A stretch of DNA of 64,000 nucleotides from NCBI GenBank assembly GCA_016906335.1, contig JADEYG010000012.1, forward strand, positions 434,501-498,500, read 5' to 3'. The notes under the pieces are model-generated. The model worked only from the letters and a program-made list of their open reading frames with translations, had not been told where the DNA came from and did not search any database. A program made the translations under genes and the position numbers. Origin of the DNA: Novakomyces olei. Taxonomy: Eukaryota > Ascomycota > Novakomycetes > Novakomycetales > Novakomycetaceae. The stretch's first letter is position 1. Every line of letters begins with the position of its first letter. Positions 51,129 through 62,328 of this stretch are shown here, piece after piece.

Positions 51129-51676
51129 CTTTATACAGTATCATGCTGTGAAGTTTAGTCTGCCCTGTCATAGTTAAAATTTGGCAAGAATGTTGAATGA
51201 AAATACAACGAGATATAATCGTAAAGCAGCAAAATTGGATTTGATTTTATGTGATCGGGCAATGAAATTTGGTTCGCTTGGACTGCTGAGAAATAGGACG
51301 TTCTCGCAATATTTAATGACATATATTAATGTTTTGTCTGTAGACGTAAGTTTATGTATTTCTATATTACAGTATTATTGCCATTTAAAACACTGTTTAT
51401 CAGTGTATTGGGAATGAAAAGACACCTTAGACCATGGCAGCGGTTGCAATCTGAAAATTGTAAACCATTAAAGCCAGCCCCATTCGGCAAACGGAGTCTT
51501 GGTTTTCATGTGCATTATAAAACGTTTCTAATAACCGGCGGCGATTCCATGTTTGCGGGGATCGCTCTAAGCGTGTTAGTCAAGACTCATGAAGGTAAAT
51601 AAGTCAAACAAAACACATAATAATCAATCAATCAAAGAATAAAATTAGTGAAAAAAATAGTGGATTAAAAGATAAA
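51129..51676. other. Intergenic between convergent SND2 and the GGT gene
   Basis: Two plus-strand open stretches (51181-51417 and 51354-51602) read partly protein-like (GSLGLLRNRTFSQYLMTYIN; KRSLGFHVHYKTFLITGGDS) with a GTAAG at 51350. No splice joins them in frame convincingly and no family is recognised. Confidence 0.5.
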
Positions 51677-53368
51677 TCAAGTAGCCCGAAAAGCACTAAC
51701 CATTGCGTATAGCGTGTCGTTTGCACGCAATATTGCTTGTACTTCACTACGCGGAAGATTTGGTGGAAACAGATCCATTACATGGCCACGGTCGCGTAAA
51801 GCCTGCTGTATAAAAGGGTGCAGGCTCTCCTCGACAGACACGACATCCGGCAGCAGTTGATGGTGCAGTCTCGGCCCGTCTACAGTCGACTGTAGCCCTT
51901 CTTGCGCATCACGAATCCTTACAATAGCATCAAGAACAGCCGTAACAATACGTGAACCTCCAGATGCGCCTAAAACTAGCCTCAGGGCTCCTGTAGCAGC
52001 ATCTACCAGAACCGCAGGCGCCGAGGACGACAACGGCCTTTTTCCAGGTTCAGGGTAGTTGAAGGGCGAAGGCAAAAGCCCAAAGGCATTAGGTACACCA
52101 GGCGTAGCAAAGTCGTCCATTTCATCGTTCAGTACGACTCCGGTTTCCGCGTCCAGCACGCGCGAGCCAAACAGAAGATTTACAGTAGACGTTAGCGAAA
52201 CTGCCATGCCATCCGCGTCCACTACCGCCAAGTGTGTAGTCCCGTGATTCTCGGGTACGTCATAGTGTGCCCCGTACTCGCGCCAGGGGCGCGTCGCGTT
52301 CAGCGAGATATTACCCCGCACTGCAGTGGCGTGTTTGTCGCTCATAACCTCCTCGATCCGGTGCAGTTGCTCCGCTTTCAGATATGCGGGGTCGCCTAAT
52401 TCGGTACGTGCGGCGGCCACATACTTCATTGCCTCCACGGTCACGTGCGCCCTTTCGCCGGGACCGTACGTGGGCAGGTCTAGACCATTGAGCACTTTGA
52501 GTGCGTGTACAAGAGCGGGCCCGCTCGCCGGTGCCGGACAAGTAAACACGTCGTCATCGCGATAACGTGTCTGTAAAGCGGGCTGAACGCGTACACGATA
52601 ATCATTAAAATCGCGTGTTGTCAGTACACCGCCGGCCGCCTGCGCAGCGCGTACCAGCGAACGCGCAATCTTACCCGTGTAAAACGCGGACGCTCCGTCA
52701 CGTGACACTGCATCTAGTGTGCGGGATAAATTGGTGCGCGTAACGATATCTCCCTTTTTGATTATTTTTCCCGTGGGCGCCAGAATGGCAGCCCACGCGG
52801 GATCTTTGAGCATTGTCGGGAAAAGTCGGGTACGGTATGCCAGCTCAGTGCCGGCCGGGAATCCGTCACGTGTAAGCTCCGCCACTGGGGCCACTAATGT
52901 AGCCCACGCAAGACGGCCATGGCGCTGCCACGCTGCCTCCAAGCCGGCTAATTCGCCCGGGACTCCGGCCGCGAGACCTCCGATCTGGGCCAGTTCGTGT
53001 CGGCCGGCAAACATGCCGGGGTAAGCGGCAGCCGGGGCCGCCTCCCGAAAATCCACACACTCGGCAGTTGACGTGTTGTGTATAAGCATGAAGCCACCGC
53101 CACCGATCCCGCTGGAAAACAGGTTGACTGCGCCGATACAGAGCGTAGCAGTTATCGCCGCATCGACGGCGTTACCACCGGCGCGTAAAATATCGACTCC
53201 CATCTGCGAACAAAGCCGGCGCTCTGTCGCTACTGCGCCGTGGGATGCGGTTATCAGGACACTGTCCATACGTGGGGGCCATTTCCATGAACTGGTAAAT
53301 GTGAATGCTGTCGCCAGTACAACAAACAACGCGACGCACGCGCCCATCACGGCCCTTTCGACCGACAT
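51677..53368 (-). CDS. ECM38: Gamma-glutamyltransferase
   Basis: Single exon, 563 aa. An N-terminal membrane anchor (about 7-25) precedes the Ntn-hydrolase proenzyme. The autoprocessing/nucleophile threonine is Thr377 in ENHGTTHLAVVD. Large-subunit motifs SGIGGGGFM and FREAAP and small-subunit motifs NDEMDDF, KRPLSSS and GASGGSRI are present. The enzyme starts breakdown of glutathione and its conjugates; in yeast it faces the vacuole lumen. The gene is clearly richer in G+C than its neighbours, with strong GC-ending codons and few of the AT tracts seen elsewhere. That could mean transfer, recombination-linked bias, or codon selection; I cannot decide. Confidence 0.95.
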   Translation of the reverse strand: MSVERAVMGACVALFVVLATAFTFTSSWKWPPRMDSVLITASHGAVATERRLCSQMGVDILRAGGNAVDAAITATLCIGAVNLFSSGIGGGGFMLIHNTSTAECVDFREAAPAAAYPGMFAGRHELAQIGGLAAGVPGELAGLEAAWQRHGRLAWATLVAPVAELTRDGFPAGTELAYRTRLFPTMLKDPAWAAILAPTGKIIKKGDIVTRTNLSRTLDAVSRDGASAFYTGKIARSLVRAAQAAGGVLTTRDFNDYRVRVQPALQTRYRDDDVFTCPAPASGPALVHALKVLNGLDLPTYGPGERAHVTVEAMKYVAAARTELGDPAYLKAEQLHRIEEVMSDKHATAVRGNISLNATRPWREYGAHYDVPENHGTTHLAVVDADGMAVSLTSTVNLLFGSRVLDAETGVVLNDEMDDFATPGVPNAFGLLPSPFNYPEPGKRPLSSSAPAVLVDAATGALRLVLGASGGSRIVTAVLDAIVRIRDAQEGLQSTVDGPRLHHQLLPDVVSVEESLHPFIQQALRDRGHVMDLFPPNLPRSEVQAILRANDTLYAMVSAFRAT

Positions 53369-53926
53369 GGCTGCGTCGCATGCGCAGGGAATGTCGGACT
53401 CGTTGGTTTATAGACGTATGACGAATCCTGTACCACAGACTCCTCGATAAGAAATGATCAATTAATAATAAATTATACTATTATATTCGTTTATTTTAGA
53501 CAATACATCCGTATTTAATTTACTTGTGATTAATAAACGAACGGGGCCCGTTTATATTTGAAAATTCAATAGCATGGAAAATTCAAGTAATCAGAAAGTC
53601 TAGTAGAATGTATAATTATTGTTTAACACGTGATCTGCACGTAAGCAAATTGATAGCGATCGCGTAAGCAAAGTGATGGCTATGTATATGGTTGATCTCT
53701 AATCTAGAATAGCGGACTTTAATACATTGTTAATGCAATGTATCAGATTAGCCAATCTTGTAAGATATTGGCTCAACGAAGGCTGAAACGAAGGTTGAAT
53801 AATTATTGATGGCACGTGCTTCATGCCCCACACCAGTCCTGTCGCACGGTTTGTAATTAAAATTCATTCTCCGCACTCGTTCATAATGTAATATGCCGTT
53901 GGCCTAGAGTATTTGCCTCATCGCGC
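53369..53926. other. Divergent promoter of the GGT and coiled-coil genes
   Basis: AT-rich; no gene or marked repeat seen. Confidence 0.6.
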
Positions 53927-54505
53927 ATGGCCGCTGATCCGGCGCTTATAATAAGCAATGCTAAAAGACTCGAACCCGATGATTCTGCCGCTCAACAGAT
54001 TCGCGAATTGGAATATCAGTGCGACGCGCTGGAACAGAGCAAAAGGTAGTTGCGCCTTATTCTTGCTTATACTAATTACGCCAGACAAGTACAGTCGTCT
54101 TTGCAGCAAGTAACTGAGCAGTACAATGATTTAATTGAGCGCCATGTGCTGCTGGAAGGTGAATTTGAACTTGCGAAACAAGCGGCGGCAACTCGTTCCG
54201 AGGAGGAAGTCTGTCAGCTACGAAATCGCGTCAAAGAATTGGAAGACGTTCTATCAGCCGCACTGAGAGCAATGCCTTGCTTGCACCGCCCTGAGCCCCG
54301 TTCAAGGCTTTCGTGGCCCGTTTATAGTGTCACCCACACGCGTCTGTCAAGGCCGCCACTTACGTCACATTCTCGGTGGGCCAATACTGCTGTTCACGAC
54401 TATCGGACTAATGGGAAGAGTGGAATACCGCTACCGCAGGTCTACTTGACCCGGCGCCGTCGTTTAGGGCAAATAAATCGATGTGCAAAGGAAATAGATC
54501 GTTAA
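53927..54505 (+). CDS. Small coiled-coil protein, possibly NudE-like
   Basis: Two exons, 53927-54045 and 54085-54505, with a 39-nt intron (179 aa). Residues about 20-95 are a heptad-rich coiled coil: QQIRELEYQCDALEQSKR, QVTEQYNDLIERHVLLEGEF, QLRNRVKELEDVL. The ERHVLLEGEFE stretch resembles the ERNVFLESELD block of NudE/Ndel1 dynein regulators, but the helix is shorter than usual. The C-terminal third is Ser/Arg/Pro-rich and low in order. Splicing is supported by phase and by continuity of the heptads. The NudE idea is inference; it may be another coiled-coil family. Confidence 0.6.
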
Positions 54506-55276
54506 TTGAAGATGGAACCAGTACTTTTCATGGCGAACAGCAATGCGATCTATCGCTTTCACTATACATATTTATAATTTCGAAAAAGTACAAGGCTTGT
54601 TTATATCTCTTGTAAATCCAAATTATTTCGTAATTTCAACAAGTATTACTGCCTAGTATTACATACAAGTAACGTTGCAGTTACGCTACAGATTTTTCAG
54701 AATCAATTATGCAGAGTCCGATGATTTATAATCATGCATAACTGTCTTACTTGATGAAACAAAGTAGCTTATATCGGGATTGGTATCAGACTAAAAAATT
54801 TATGCATGCAAGACAATATATCGATGTGCTCTTTGATCAAATCATGATTAATTTATCTATAATAATAAGCCAATTCATAACAGCCTCAATGCATAGATCA
54901 AAAAAAGGTAAACATGTGAGTGAAGAACGTCTTTGTAGTATCGTCATTCAATCAATGTTCCGTGCCGCGTAGCGTGCTCATAACTGAAACGCGTAAAGTT
55001 CCAGCTAAGGCAATTTCGAAGCGCGACTGTGATACACGTAAAACTCAGCTTCAAAAAGGTGTGTGTGTATATGTACATAATTGTGTAAATGTACATAATT
55101 TTGTACAGTCAAGAGTGTGTACGACAAACTTGTACAATTAAAGAGATGTGTGTACCGGATGTGCGCATACCAAAATTTGGTGCGTATACTCGGCTGAGGA
55201 GACCGGTCATGTGGTAATTATTACACACATGTAAATCATTATTTTATATTTTAAAAAACAATAATCGATAATCGCT
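54506..55276. other. Intergenic, AT-rich
   Basis: No gene supported. TGTACATAATT-type short repeats at 55070-55115. It separates two convergent genes. Confidence 0.55.
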
Positions 55277-55762
55277 TCAATCACCGGCTCGGAGCCACGC
55301 CGGGTCCGGACCCCGCAAAGGCCGGAATGGTTCTGTTTGTAGACTTGTGCTGCTCTGGTCCGGTTCCTCGCCAGAAAGCAAATAGTAGAACAAATCGACA
55401 TCGTCTGCGGTGAACCCGCCGCCAGTGCCTACGGCTGCTGAAGCGGCTGCACTGACAGCAGTTTCAGCATTTACAGTCTGACGAAGGAAAAAACTGTCAT
55501 TGCTGAGCTCGGAAAACCTTTCTGATTCGCAGTCTTCCACCAAAACTCCATCTTTGCCTGCAGTAGCCGAGGCAGCAGCGGTCGCAGAATTTACTGCTGC
55601 TGCTGCGACAACAGCAGCAGCATTGAATAAATGTGGTTCATAAAGTGCGAGTAAATCCTCCACTGGCTGCTGCTGGATGAATCGGTAAAGCATGGTATCG
55701 TTGTCCGCGTGTGTGCCTGCCAACGCCAATTCGCGTCTCAGATTGTGTAATATGTCCTCCAT
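55277..55762 (-). CDS. Hypothetical Ala-rich small protein
   Basis: Open frame of 161 aa from an ATG. The N terminus looks helical (MEDILHNLRRELALAG, FIQQQPVEDLLALYEPHLF). The middle is Ala-rich (about 47-70 and 101-112), and FTADDVDLFYYLLSGEE then gives an acidic, aromatic segment. No domain recognised. The acidic-aromatic part resembles a short interaction motif such as an activation region, which is only a guess. It could be spurious because GCN-rich DNA easily stays open. Confidence 0.4.
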   Translation of the reverse strand: MEDILHNLRRELALAGTHADNDTMLYRFIQQQPVEDLLALYEPHLFNAAAVVAAAAVNSATAAASATAGKDGVLVEDCESERFSELSNDSFFLRQTVNAETAVSAAASAAVGTGGGFTADDVDLFYYLLSGEEPDQSSTSLQTEPFRPLRGPDPAWLRAGD

Positions 55763-57196
55763 TTCTTCGTGAACTGTGTGCCTCTGCTCGACGTTGCCTT
55801 GTGCTCCTGTTATATACGCAATAAACGTATTTGTAATGAATATCGTATTTCTAATATTTGTAATATTTGTAATAGTATTATCTCAATTGGATAAGCACCA
55901 AATCGGTTACGAGGGAGGATAGTATTTATAATCGGTATAATCTATCGCTTTATTGCGAATTACCTAGCTGATCGGCGGCGATACCTGTCAATGCGCGGGC
56001 CGACACCGGATACGGAGTCGGCATTTCGGGCGTTAATCTGCCGATTTAAAATCTGCAATACAAATCGGTGTTTGTGGTCACGTGACATTTATCCGAAAAA
56101 TTACAAATTGAGCTTTTATTATAAATCAGAATAATAGAATTATTAATATACGATATTTGCGTATACGAATAGCGGTCGGATTAAATGTAATCGTATATGC
56201 GGCGCAATTATGTGGGGGCCGCGACTCTATACAAAGGGTATACTTCTGGTGCATCTAAGCCTGCGTCAATTTGGTAACTCATCAACTGCCCTTGCAATTG
56301 CCTACATCTGTTTTAGAAAATGAAGATCTTGTACCGCTGTGCGCACATCGTACGATTGAAGAGTCCAACGAGTATAATTTCATAGTATTAAATAGCTCAT
56401 AATAATGTAAATATTTACAAATGATTGTGGTTATTTACGCAAGAATTGTATAAGCACAACATGAGCCATTTGGAATTACAGTCCAGTTATTGATCCGATA
56501 TTTTTGGACGAATAGACGAAATAAAGAACACGCCAAGGAATCAAGATTGTTCACGGCTTCTCACAATCAAGATATTTGCCGAGAAAATTTGCCAAGCAAT
56601 CATCGAGCGAGACAACTAGTCGCTGCAACGGCCCGTGAGATCTGCATATCGGTCTTACTCTAAGCTTACTTGGCCGATGACTTTCTTGAGCCTATTATTA
56701 TGTATAATAAGTACAGTGCATTGAAATCTATACGAGAATGATGCGCGAGAGCTTATATACAAGAAAGAGAAAGACGTAAGATTTCGCGAAACCTGCTACT
56801 GCCCGGTCGACTGGTTGCCATATCTGTAATTTGATTTAGTTGATCTCCATATTTTTTAGCTCTGGCAGAAATCAACAGAGATCAAAGCCATAGAGCTCTC
56901 GGTTAGGACCGATAACGCCCAGCGTTTGACAACGGTCGAGTCATGTGATGTCTTAGACGTAATCTCGGCCTATAGCCAATACTGAATACTGTATTCCTTC
57001 TATCCCACCTACATCTTGAAACTATCGCATATATGAGCCGTAAATAGATAGCGCATCAGACTGATGATCCTTGTTGTTTATTGAAATTTCTATGAATACC
57101 CTCCCCTCCGTCTATTCCTCTCTCATCCCACCTTTCCTTCGTCTAAAGATTTACCGTCTATCAATCTCAGTCAATTTGTCTTTTTGCTCGTAGTAA
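55763..57196. other. 1.4-kb intergenic region
   Basis: No firm gene. A possible tiny spliced minus-strand frame lies at 56208-56348 (35 codons, 33-nt intron; see findings). GC rises around 55965-56030. No tRNA or rRNA signal. Confidence 0.5.
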
Positions 57197-58726
57197 TCAC
57201 GATTTTGAACATTCACAAGCTCTTAATCCCTCTGTACAGCAAACTTCCAGAGCAGACAGCTGTTTTTGTAAAGCTTCTACTGCTGCCGACATTCCCTTAT
57301 CAGACCCAAAAGCAAGGGAGCCACCTTCACCCTTTGCCGCTGCCAATAATGCTTGCAATAGAAGCGACTGTAATTGTTCGTGTGTAAGCAAAGGTGCGTC
57401 AGGGTCAAATTTGTCTTGTCGCAAAGGAAATACCGGCATATTTGTTAAATGGGCGGCTAAAGATTGTCCCGAAGGGTCTGCTTGGGCAAGCTGACGTAAT
57501 TCATGCCAAATGTGTTTAGTCACGCCTAGATGCAATCCCCAGGGCATTGATGGTAATCCTGTTGACGCCTCCATATTATCTTCTATATTATCCTCTTTGT
57601 TCATACCATATTTCTCCACATTCGCAGTGGGTGCTGATCGCCTTAGTATCGAATACCCGCGAGACTGTCCTGTTGTTGCATCAATTGGAAACAGCGCCTC
57701 CCATAATTGCTCAACACGAGCCCAGTAAGGTGGATACTTGAACCGTGCAACATCGAGTATGAGCACACGATCATGTTTTGCAGAATAGCCACCTACAGGA
57801 CTGAAATGCCCGTCTCCGGTTTGGCCCAGGGTCTTTCGAGAAAAACTGACGGCCATGATTTCATCGGCTTTCCTACTAGACCGTACGATATCCTGCCGAA
57901 ACGTGGACAACGAGGGCGGAGGCCGTGTTGTAGTCACGTGTAGACCGTAACAGGACGCCAGGCAGTGAAACTCTTCCAAGGTTATGCCATGAGTTTTAAT
58001 ATAGTCCAGGCTGCGACAGCAACTCAGCATATCCTGCTCGAACCAGCGCCAGTTACTTCCTTTCCATTTCTTGTTTGGATCGATTCGAAGAGCGTTCAAA
58101 ACCATGCAAAGCGTTCCTACACCACACAAGGCAGGTTCGTTTTGAGTAAGAAACTGCTGTGCCAAGACAAAATAGCTTTCTAATGTGCCATCAAGCATGG
58201 CATCCCGAAAACACTGCTTTCCCTCATCCGAATCAAATGCCCACAGGTCAGCAGGTAACTGTCGCATATAAAATGTACGAGTCGGTGATGCCTTAGGCGC
58301 CGTTGCCGGAGTTACAGGCTCTGTCTGAGCTGCTTTAACCGGGTCGTTATTCGTCTGTAGTTCAGGCTGGTTCAATATGGCTTGCTGACCTGCTGACGCT
58401 TGGTCTTGCCTCGCCAGATCTGATCCTTCGTCCTTGCCAATTCCTTGAAATGATCGAGGCAATTCGGCTGCCTCTGGCGCTTCCACCCGATCATTTCGAA
58501 CATCAGTGCCATTTTGATAGGGCGCGTCCTTGCTCCTGTTCGCTGCCGAAGGCTCTACCTGACTGGCTCGCCGAATTTTAACCTTTGGCGGCAGTCGGAT
58601 ACTATCCGCTGGTGCTAAACTCTCCATACTAAACGTGCGAGGGCCAATAATGCTACTACCTCGGCAGTGACGACAACGACGGCACAAAAGGCGGGGTACT
58701 GTGAGAGCACTGTATCTTGACAGCAT
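57197..58726 (-). CDS. Phytochelatin synthase
   Basis: Single exon, 509 aa. The C-terminal two thirds hold a papain-like phytochelatin synthase domain: Cys201 in EPALCGVGTL, His307 in GDGHFSPVGGYS and Asp325 in VLILDVARFKYPPYW form the catalytic triad. RQLPADLWAFDSDEGKQCF opens the domain. The enzyme joins gamma-Glu-Cys units from glutathione into metal-chelating phytochelatins, activated by Cd and Zn. Residues 1-34 are Arg-rich without acidic residues (PRLLCRRCRHCRG), like a mitochondrial presequence, followed by about 110 low-complexity residues. The C terminus ends in cysteine pairs (EVCCTEGLRACECSKS) as in other members' metal-sensing tails. Known from S. pombe and rather few other fungi. 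Confidence 0.94.
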   Translation of the reverse strand: MLSRYSALTVPRLLCRRCRHCRGSSIIGPRTFSMESLAPADSIRLPPKVKIRRASQVEPSAANRSKDAPYQNGTDVRNDRVEAPEAAELPRSFQGIGKDEGSDLARQDQASAGQQAILNQPELQTNNDPVKAAQTEPVTPATAPKASPTRTFYMRQLPADLWAFDSDEGKQCFRDAMLDGTLESYFVLAQQFLTQNEPALCGVGTLCMVLNALRIDPNKKWKGSNWRWFEQDMLSCCRSLDYIKTHGITLEEFHCLASCYGLHVTTTRPPPSLSTFRQDIVRSSRKADEIMAVSFSRKTLGQTGDGHFSPVGGYSAKHDRVLILDVARFKYPPYWARVEQLWEALFPIDATTGQSRGYSILRRSAPTANVEKYGMNKEDNIEDNMEASTGLPSMPWGLHLGVTKHIWHELRQLAQADPSGQSLAAHLTNMPVFPLRQDKFDPDAPLLTHEQLQSLLLQALLAAAKGEGGSLAFGSDKGMSAAVEALQKQLSALEVCCTEGLRACECSKS

Positions 58727-59222
58727 CGAAAACCGGAGCTGCCGAGTACAATGTGCAAAGGCGTCGTGTTTATCAAAATCTTATCTGATCGTAGGTCATA
58801 GAAACTGCACTAGCATGACTTGTGCATGAGCAATAGAACATTTGGATAGGCGCGTTAATTTTACTGTATTACTTGAATTATAAGATACGTTATGCACGAT
58901 AAGCCTGTTGGGAAACGCGTTTGAGCGCACGCGTAGACGCGGTCTCATATAATAACGACACGAGCTTTGCTTATATCCTATCAAATCAGAACGAGGCGGA
59001 GATCAAGTTTGTTATAATGATAATGACATTCAGGTTTGTTTTATGGTAAAATTCTGTTTTTGATTTGATTACACTGGAATAAGCGACCGTCATATACTAT
59101 CTCAAATTACTCTTATAAATGTTGTATTGGAAGATTAAATTAAATATAATCAGATTATTTTATGAGCTTTTGTAATTCTAATCTCTATCACGACAGGCTT
59201 CCATTTCGTTCCGTGCAGTCTT
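58727..59222. other. Intergenic, upstream of phytochelatin synthase
   Basis: Phytochelatin synthase promoter and 3' flank of the dehydratase gene; nothing distinct seen. Confidence 0.6.
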
Positions 59223-60751
59223 CTAGAACTTGGGCCCGTTGATAATTTCTTGGCCCTGTGTGCTTTGCCAAAATGTACCATTCGGGTACTCGTATTTCTC
59301 AAACGCCTCCGGTCGCATGGCCACCGAGTATCCCGGTTCTGTTGGTGTAACATAGTATCCATGCTCGACGCGTGAAGGATGGTAAAAGTATTCGTGGAGA
59401 TGGTCAACATATTCGAGCATAGACTTTTTAGCCGCCACAGATACGTAATCTAAAATGGTCAGTTTAGTAGAATCACAATTAGGATTAAGCAGAAAATAAA
59501 TAAATAAACACGTTAATTGATAAAGCATTACAAAAAACGAGTATCGAGACAGCAATGAATGCAAATGTTGTTATTTACCTATAGTGGAAAGATGCTGAGT
59601 GTATTCCGGTAATCCGACTCCACCAGAGTGTGGAACAATGGGTACACCGTACTTTTTAGCCATCAGTAATACTGCCAGCACTTCATTGACGCCACCGAGA
59701 CGGCAAGCATCAATTTGGCAATAATCGATGGCGCCGGACATTAGCAACTGCTTGAAGATAACACGATTCTGACACATTTCGCCAGTAGCTACTCCGATAC
59801 CGAAAGGCCGTAGCGCCTCACGCACGGCTTTATGCCCCAGGATATCGTCCGGCGAAGTAGGTTCTTCAATAAAAAGCGGACGATACTCTGCCAAATCCTT
59901 CATCCATTCAATTGCCTCTGGCACAGACCAAATCTGATTAGCATCGACCATGAGAGTGTTTCCTTTATCGTAGCCGATAACCTCCCGAGCGACCTGGAGA
60001 CGATGCTTGTCTTGATCTAGATCTCCTCCCACTTTAAGCTTAAAGTAATGATAGCCCTGATCCAGAGATTGCTGCAATAAGGCTCTCATTCGTTCCTCCC
60101 CATAACCCAACCAGCCGGCCGATGTAGTATAAGCGGGGACGGCTCTATTAGCCCCTACTTCGTGTAATCGATTGGCTTTTCCCTCAGCCGCTTGCTTCAG
60201 TATAGCAATCCCTTCCTCCACAGTCACTGCGTCCGTAATATACCGAAAATCGATACAGCGAACGAACTCCTCTGGCGTCATATCCGCCACGAGCTGCCAT
60301 ACCGGTTTCCCCACAACTTTAGCCCACATATCCCACACAGCATTAATAACGGCTCCTGTTGCCAAATGAATGACTCCTTTTTCAGGACCGATCCATCGCA
60401 GCTGAGAATCGTTTACTACGTGTCTCCACGTCTTACCCATGTCGGCAGTCAGCTCACCCAGCGATCTGCCCACTACCCGCTCCGCTACACGCTCAATCGC
60501 CATAGTCACGAGCTCGTTTCCACGGCCAATCGTAAATGTCTCCTGTATTAGTGCTTGCACGCGTGAGCTCAAAGTACCATGCCGTGACCAGTGGTGTTGG
60601 ATGATTGCAGGATGCAGTAAGCTGCAGAATAATCGCCGGCCGCATTCATAGCGTCGGAGCCGGATTTGTCGAGCGATGTTGGAAACCGCACATCCCGCGC
60701 CTCCGCATGAGTGATTACAACATCATCCAAGTTGGCAGCTGAGCCTGTCAT
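59223..60751 (-). CDS. Enolase-superfamily sugar-acid dehydratase (ENOSF1/L-fuconate or L-galactonate type)
   Basis: Three exons: 60578-60751, 59579-60542, 59223-59449 (454 aa); the first intron is 35 nt. MR-type active site is complete: Lys226/Lys228 in FKLKVGG, Asp258 in MVDANQ, Glu284 in FIEEPTSPDD, Glu313 in GEMCQN and His363 in PHSGGVGL, each shifted by 8 from human ENOSF1. It should dehydrate L-fuconate, L-galactonate or a similar acid sugar to a 2-keto-3-deoxy acid. The start is ATG at 60751; the frame extends upstream only from TTG. Splicing restores HGM-ETFTIGRGNEL at the first junction and TI-DYVSV at the second. Which sugar acid is used cannot be read from sequence. Confidence 0.92.
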
Positions 60752-62328
60752 TTTGCAATGTGCAGTAGGCGAAGAACCGTTTGATTCCTCCTGGCGTTCG
60801 TCGGCAAAGGACGACAAACTTTACGCGACTACACAGACTGTATCCCGCGCAGCATCTAAGGTTACTTTGACAATAAAGCGTGTTTGGTCAAAGTTATATT
60901 GCGGCAACGATACGTGCCTGGCAAAAATTTTGACTGGTATATTACTTTGACAAACCGTGTCTGCTTATGCCCACCCTCTCACAGTAAATAGCTCTTGGCG
61001 GCCGTGTGTCATGTGCTAACGGTCCAATGGCCAAGTCATAACGAGACGTTTACTTGGCCATGAATCACTAGAGCCTTTGTCGCTTAGGTTTGAATGACAT
61101 CATCAGACTGAGACGTAAAGCAGCATTTCACAGTCTTTTATTGAGGAGAAACCCAGCAAATGTAGCTGAATTAGAATAATGGACCCAACATGATTCGGAT
61201 AAGACGTTTGAGAGAAATGCATCTCTACATTATTCTGCATTCTCGGAGACCCGAAACTTGAATTATGCACTAAACAGCACTTTGGATGAAGACATTTAAT
61301 TTCGCTTCAACGCTAAAGCAATCTTTATTACTTGCCAGCTAGAATGAGAACACTATTGTCGAACAGATCTTCTACCTCTCGATCGACACCCGGAGCACAC
61401 CGGGAAGAATGTGCGCCCAGTAAAATGGCAGCCGTGCAATGGGAATACTCGTTTCCATTTTGCGCGCTGAGCACGAGCGTCGGCTAGTGCGACTATGATT
61501 TTCGCACGTGCGCTTTAGTATGTCAGCCGAGTGGCTCAATAAAAAAATCTTGTAGTATACTATGCGAACATGACACAAAAAACCAAGTAACATAGTCCAC
61601 GACTGTCATCGGGTATTAATAAATTAAATGTCTATAAATCGATTGACATTCTGTCGTATCGCCTGAACAACTAATGCCTCTAATGCCGATTAATTGAACA
61701 TCATGATTTTTCTCTTTCAACGATCCACGCCTATCTAACAACAATTCTGGGTCCCTTCAAATTCAACTGCTTTCAACTATAGCAAGTCAATAGTCTACTT
61801 TTCCATAGGCAAGATCTCCAACGCGCAAAATCGATTCGGTGCCTAATTTGTGCAGCCGGAGTAATCCTCCGTTCTGATTGGACACGCGGGGAACTGACCG
61901 TTGCACCTATAAGAGGTAGACGAACGTTGAGTGTCCCACTCGGGTAACAACGACGTCAGACGTGTGACCAGCAGCCCGGAACTCGCACACAACATCCGGC
62001 CTGATTTAAAAGTGCGCCAGACAAATTTGGGCCGCATTAGGTACGATGTTTACATCTATGCTGTCATAACCCGACAGATTTGGCCCTGATGAAATCACCA
62101 GTGTATTATTTCTATAGGAAACTGCCTCCCTACTTGGATAGTGTGTTTTTATTGTGAATTGCTTGACCTTTGCGACCAGAAAAATGGTGTGTGCGCACAG
62201 TCGCAATCACTACTTGAGTCATATAAATATTCTTGTCTGATTCTTTCCACGTATCCCGAAGTCTAGTATATAGGTTCTAATTAACGCTTAAACTCGGACC
62301 AACGAAGGCTCAAGAGCAAGCGCACAAA
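60752..62328. other. 1.6-kb intergenic divergent region
   Basis: Promoters of the dehydratase (-) and phosphatase (+). Open frames at 61372-61593 and 61843-62206 are short and unrecognised. No RNA gene seen. Confidence 0.55.

Noticed and set aside
53960-53985. CTCGAACCC, resembling a minus-strand tRNA T-loop
   Set aside because: It lies within exon 1 of the coiled-coil gene and no cloverleaf fits.
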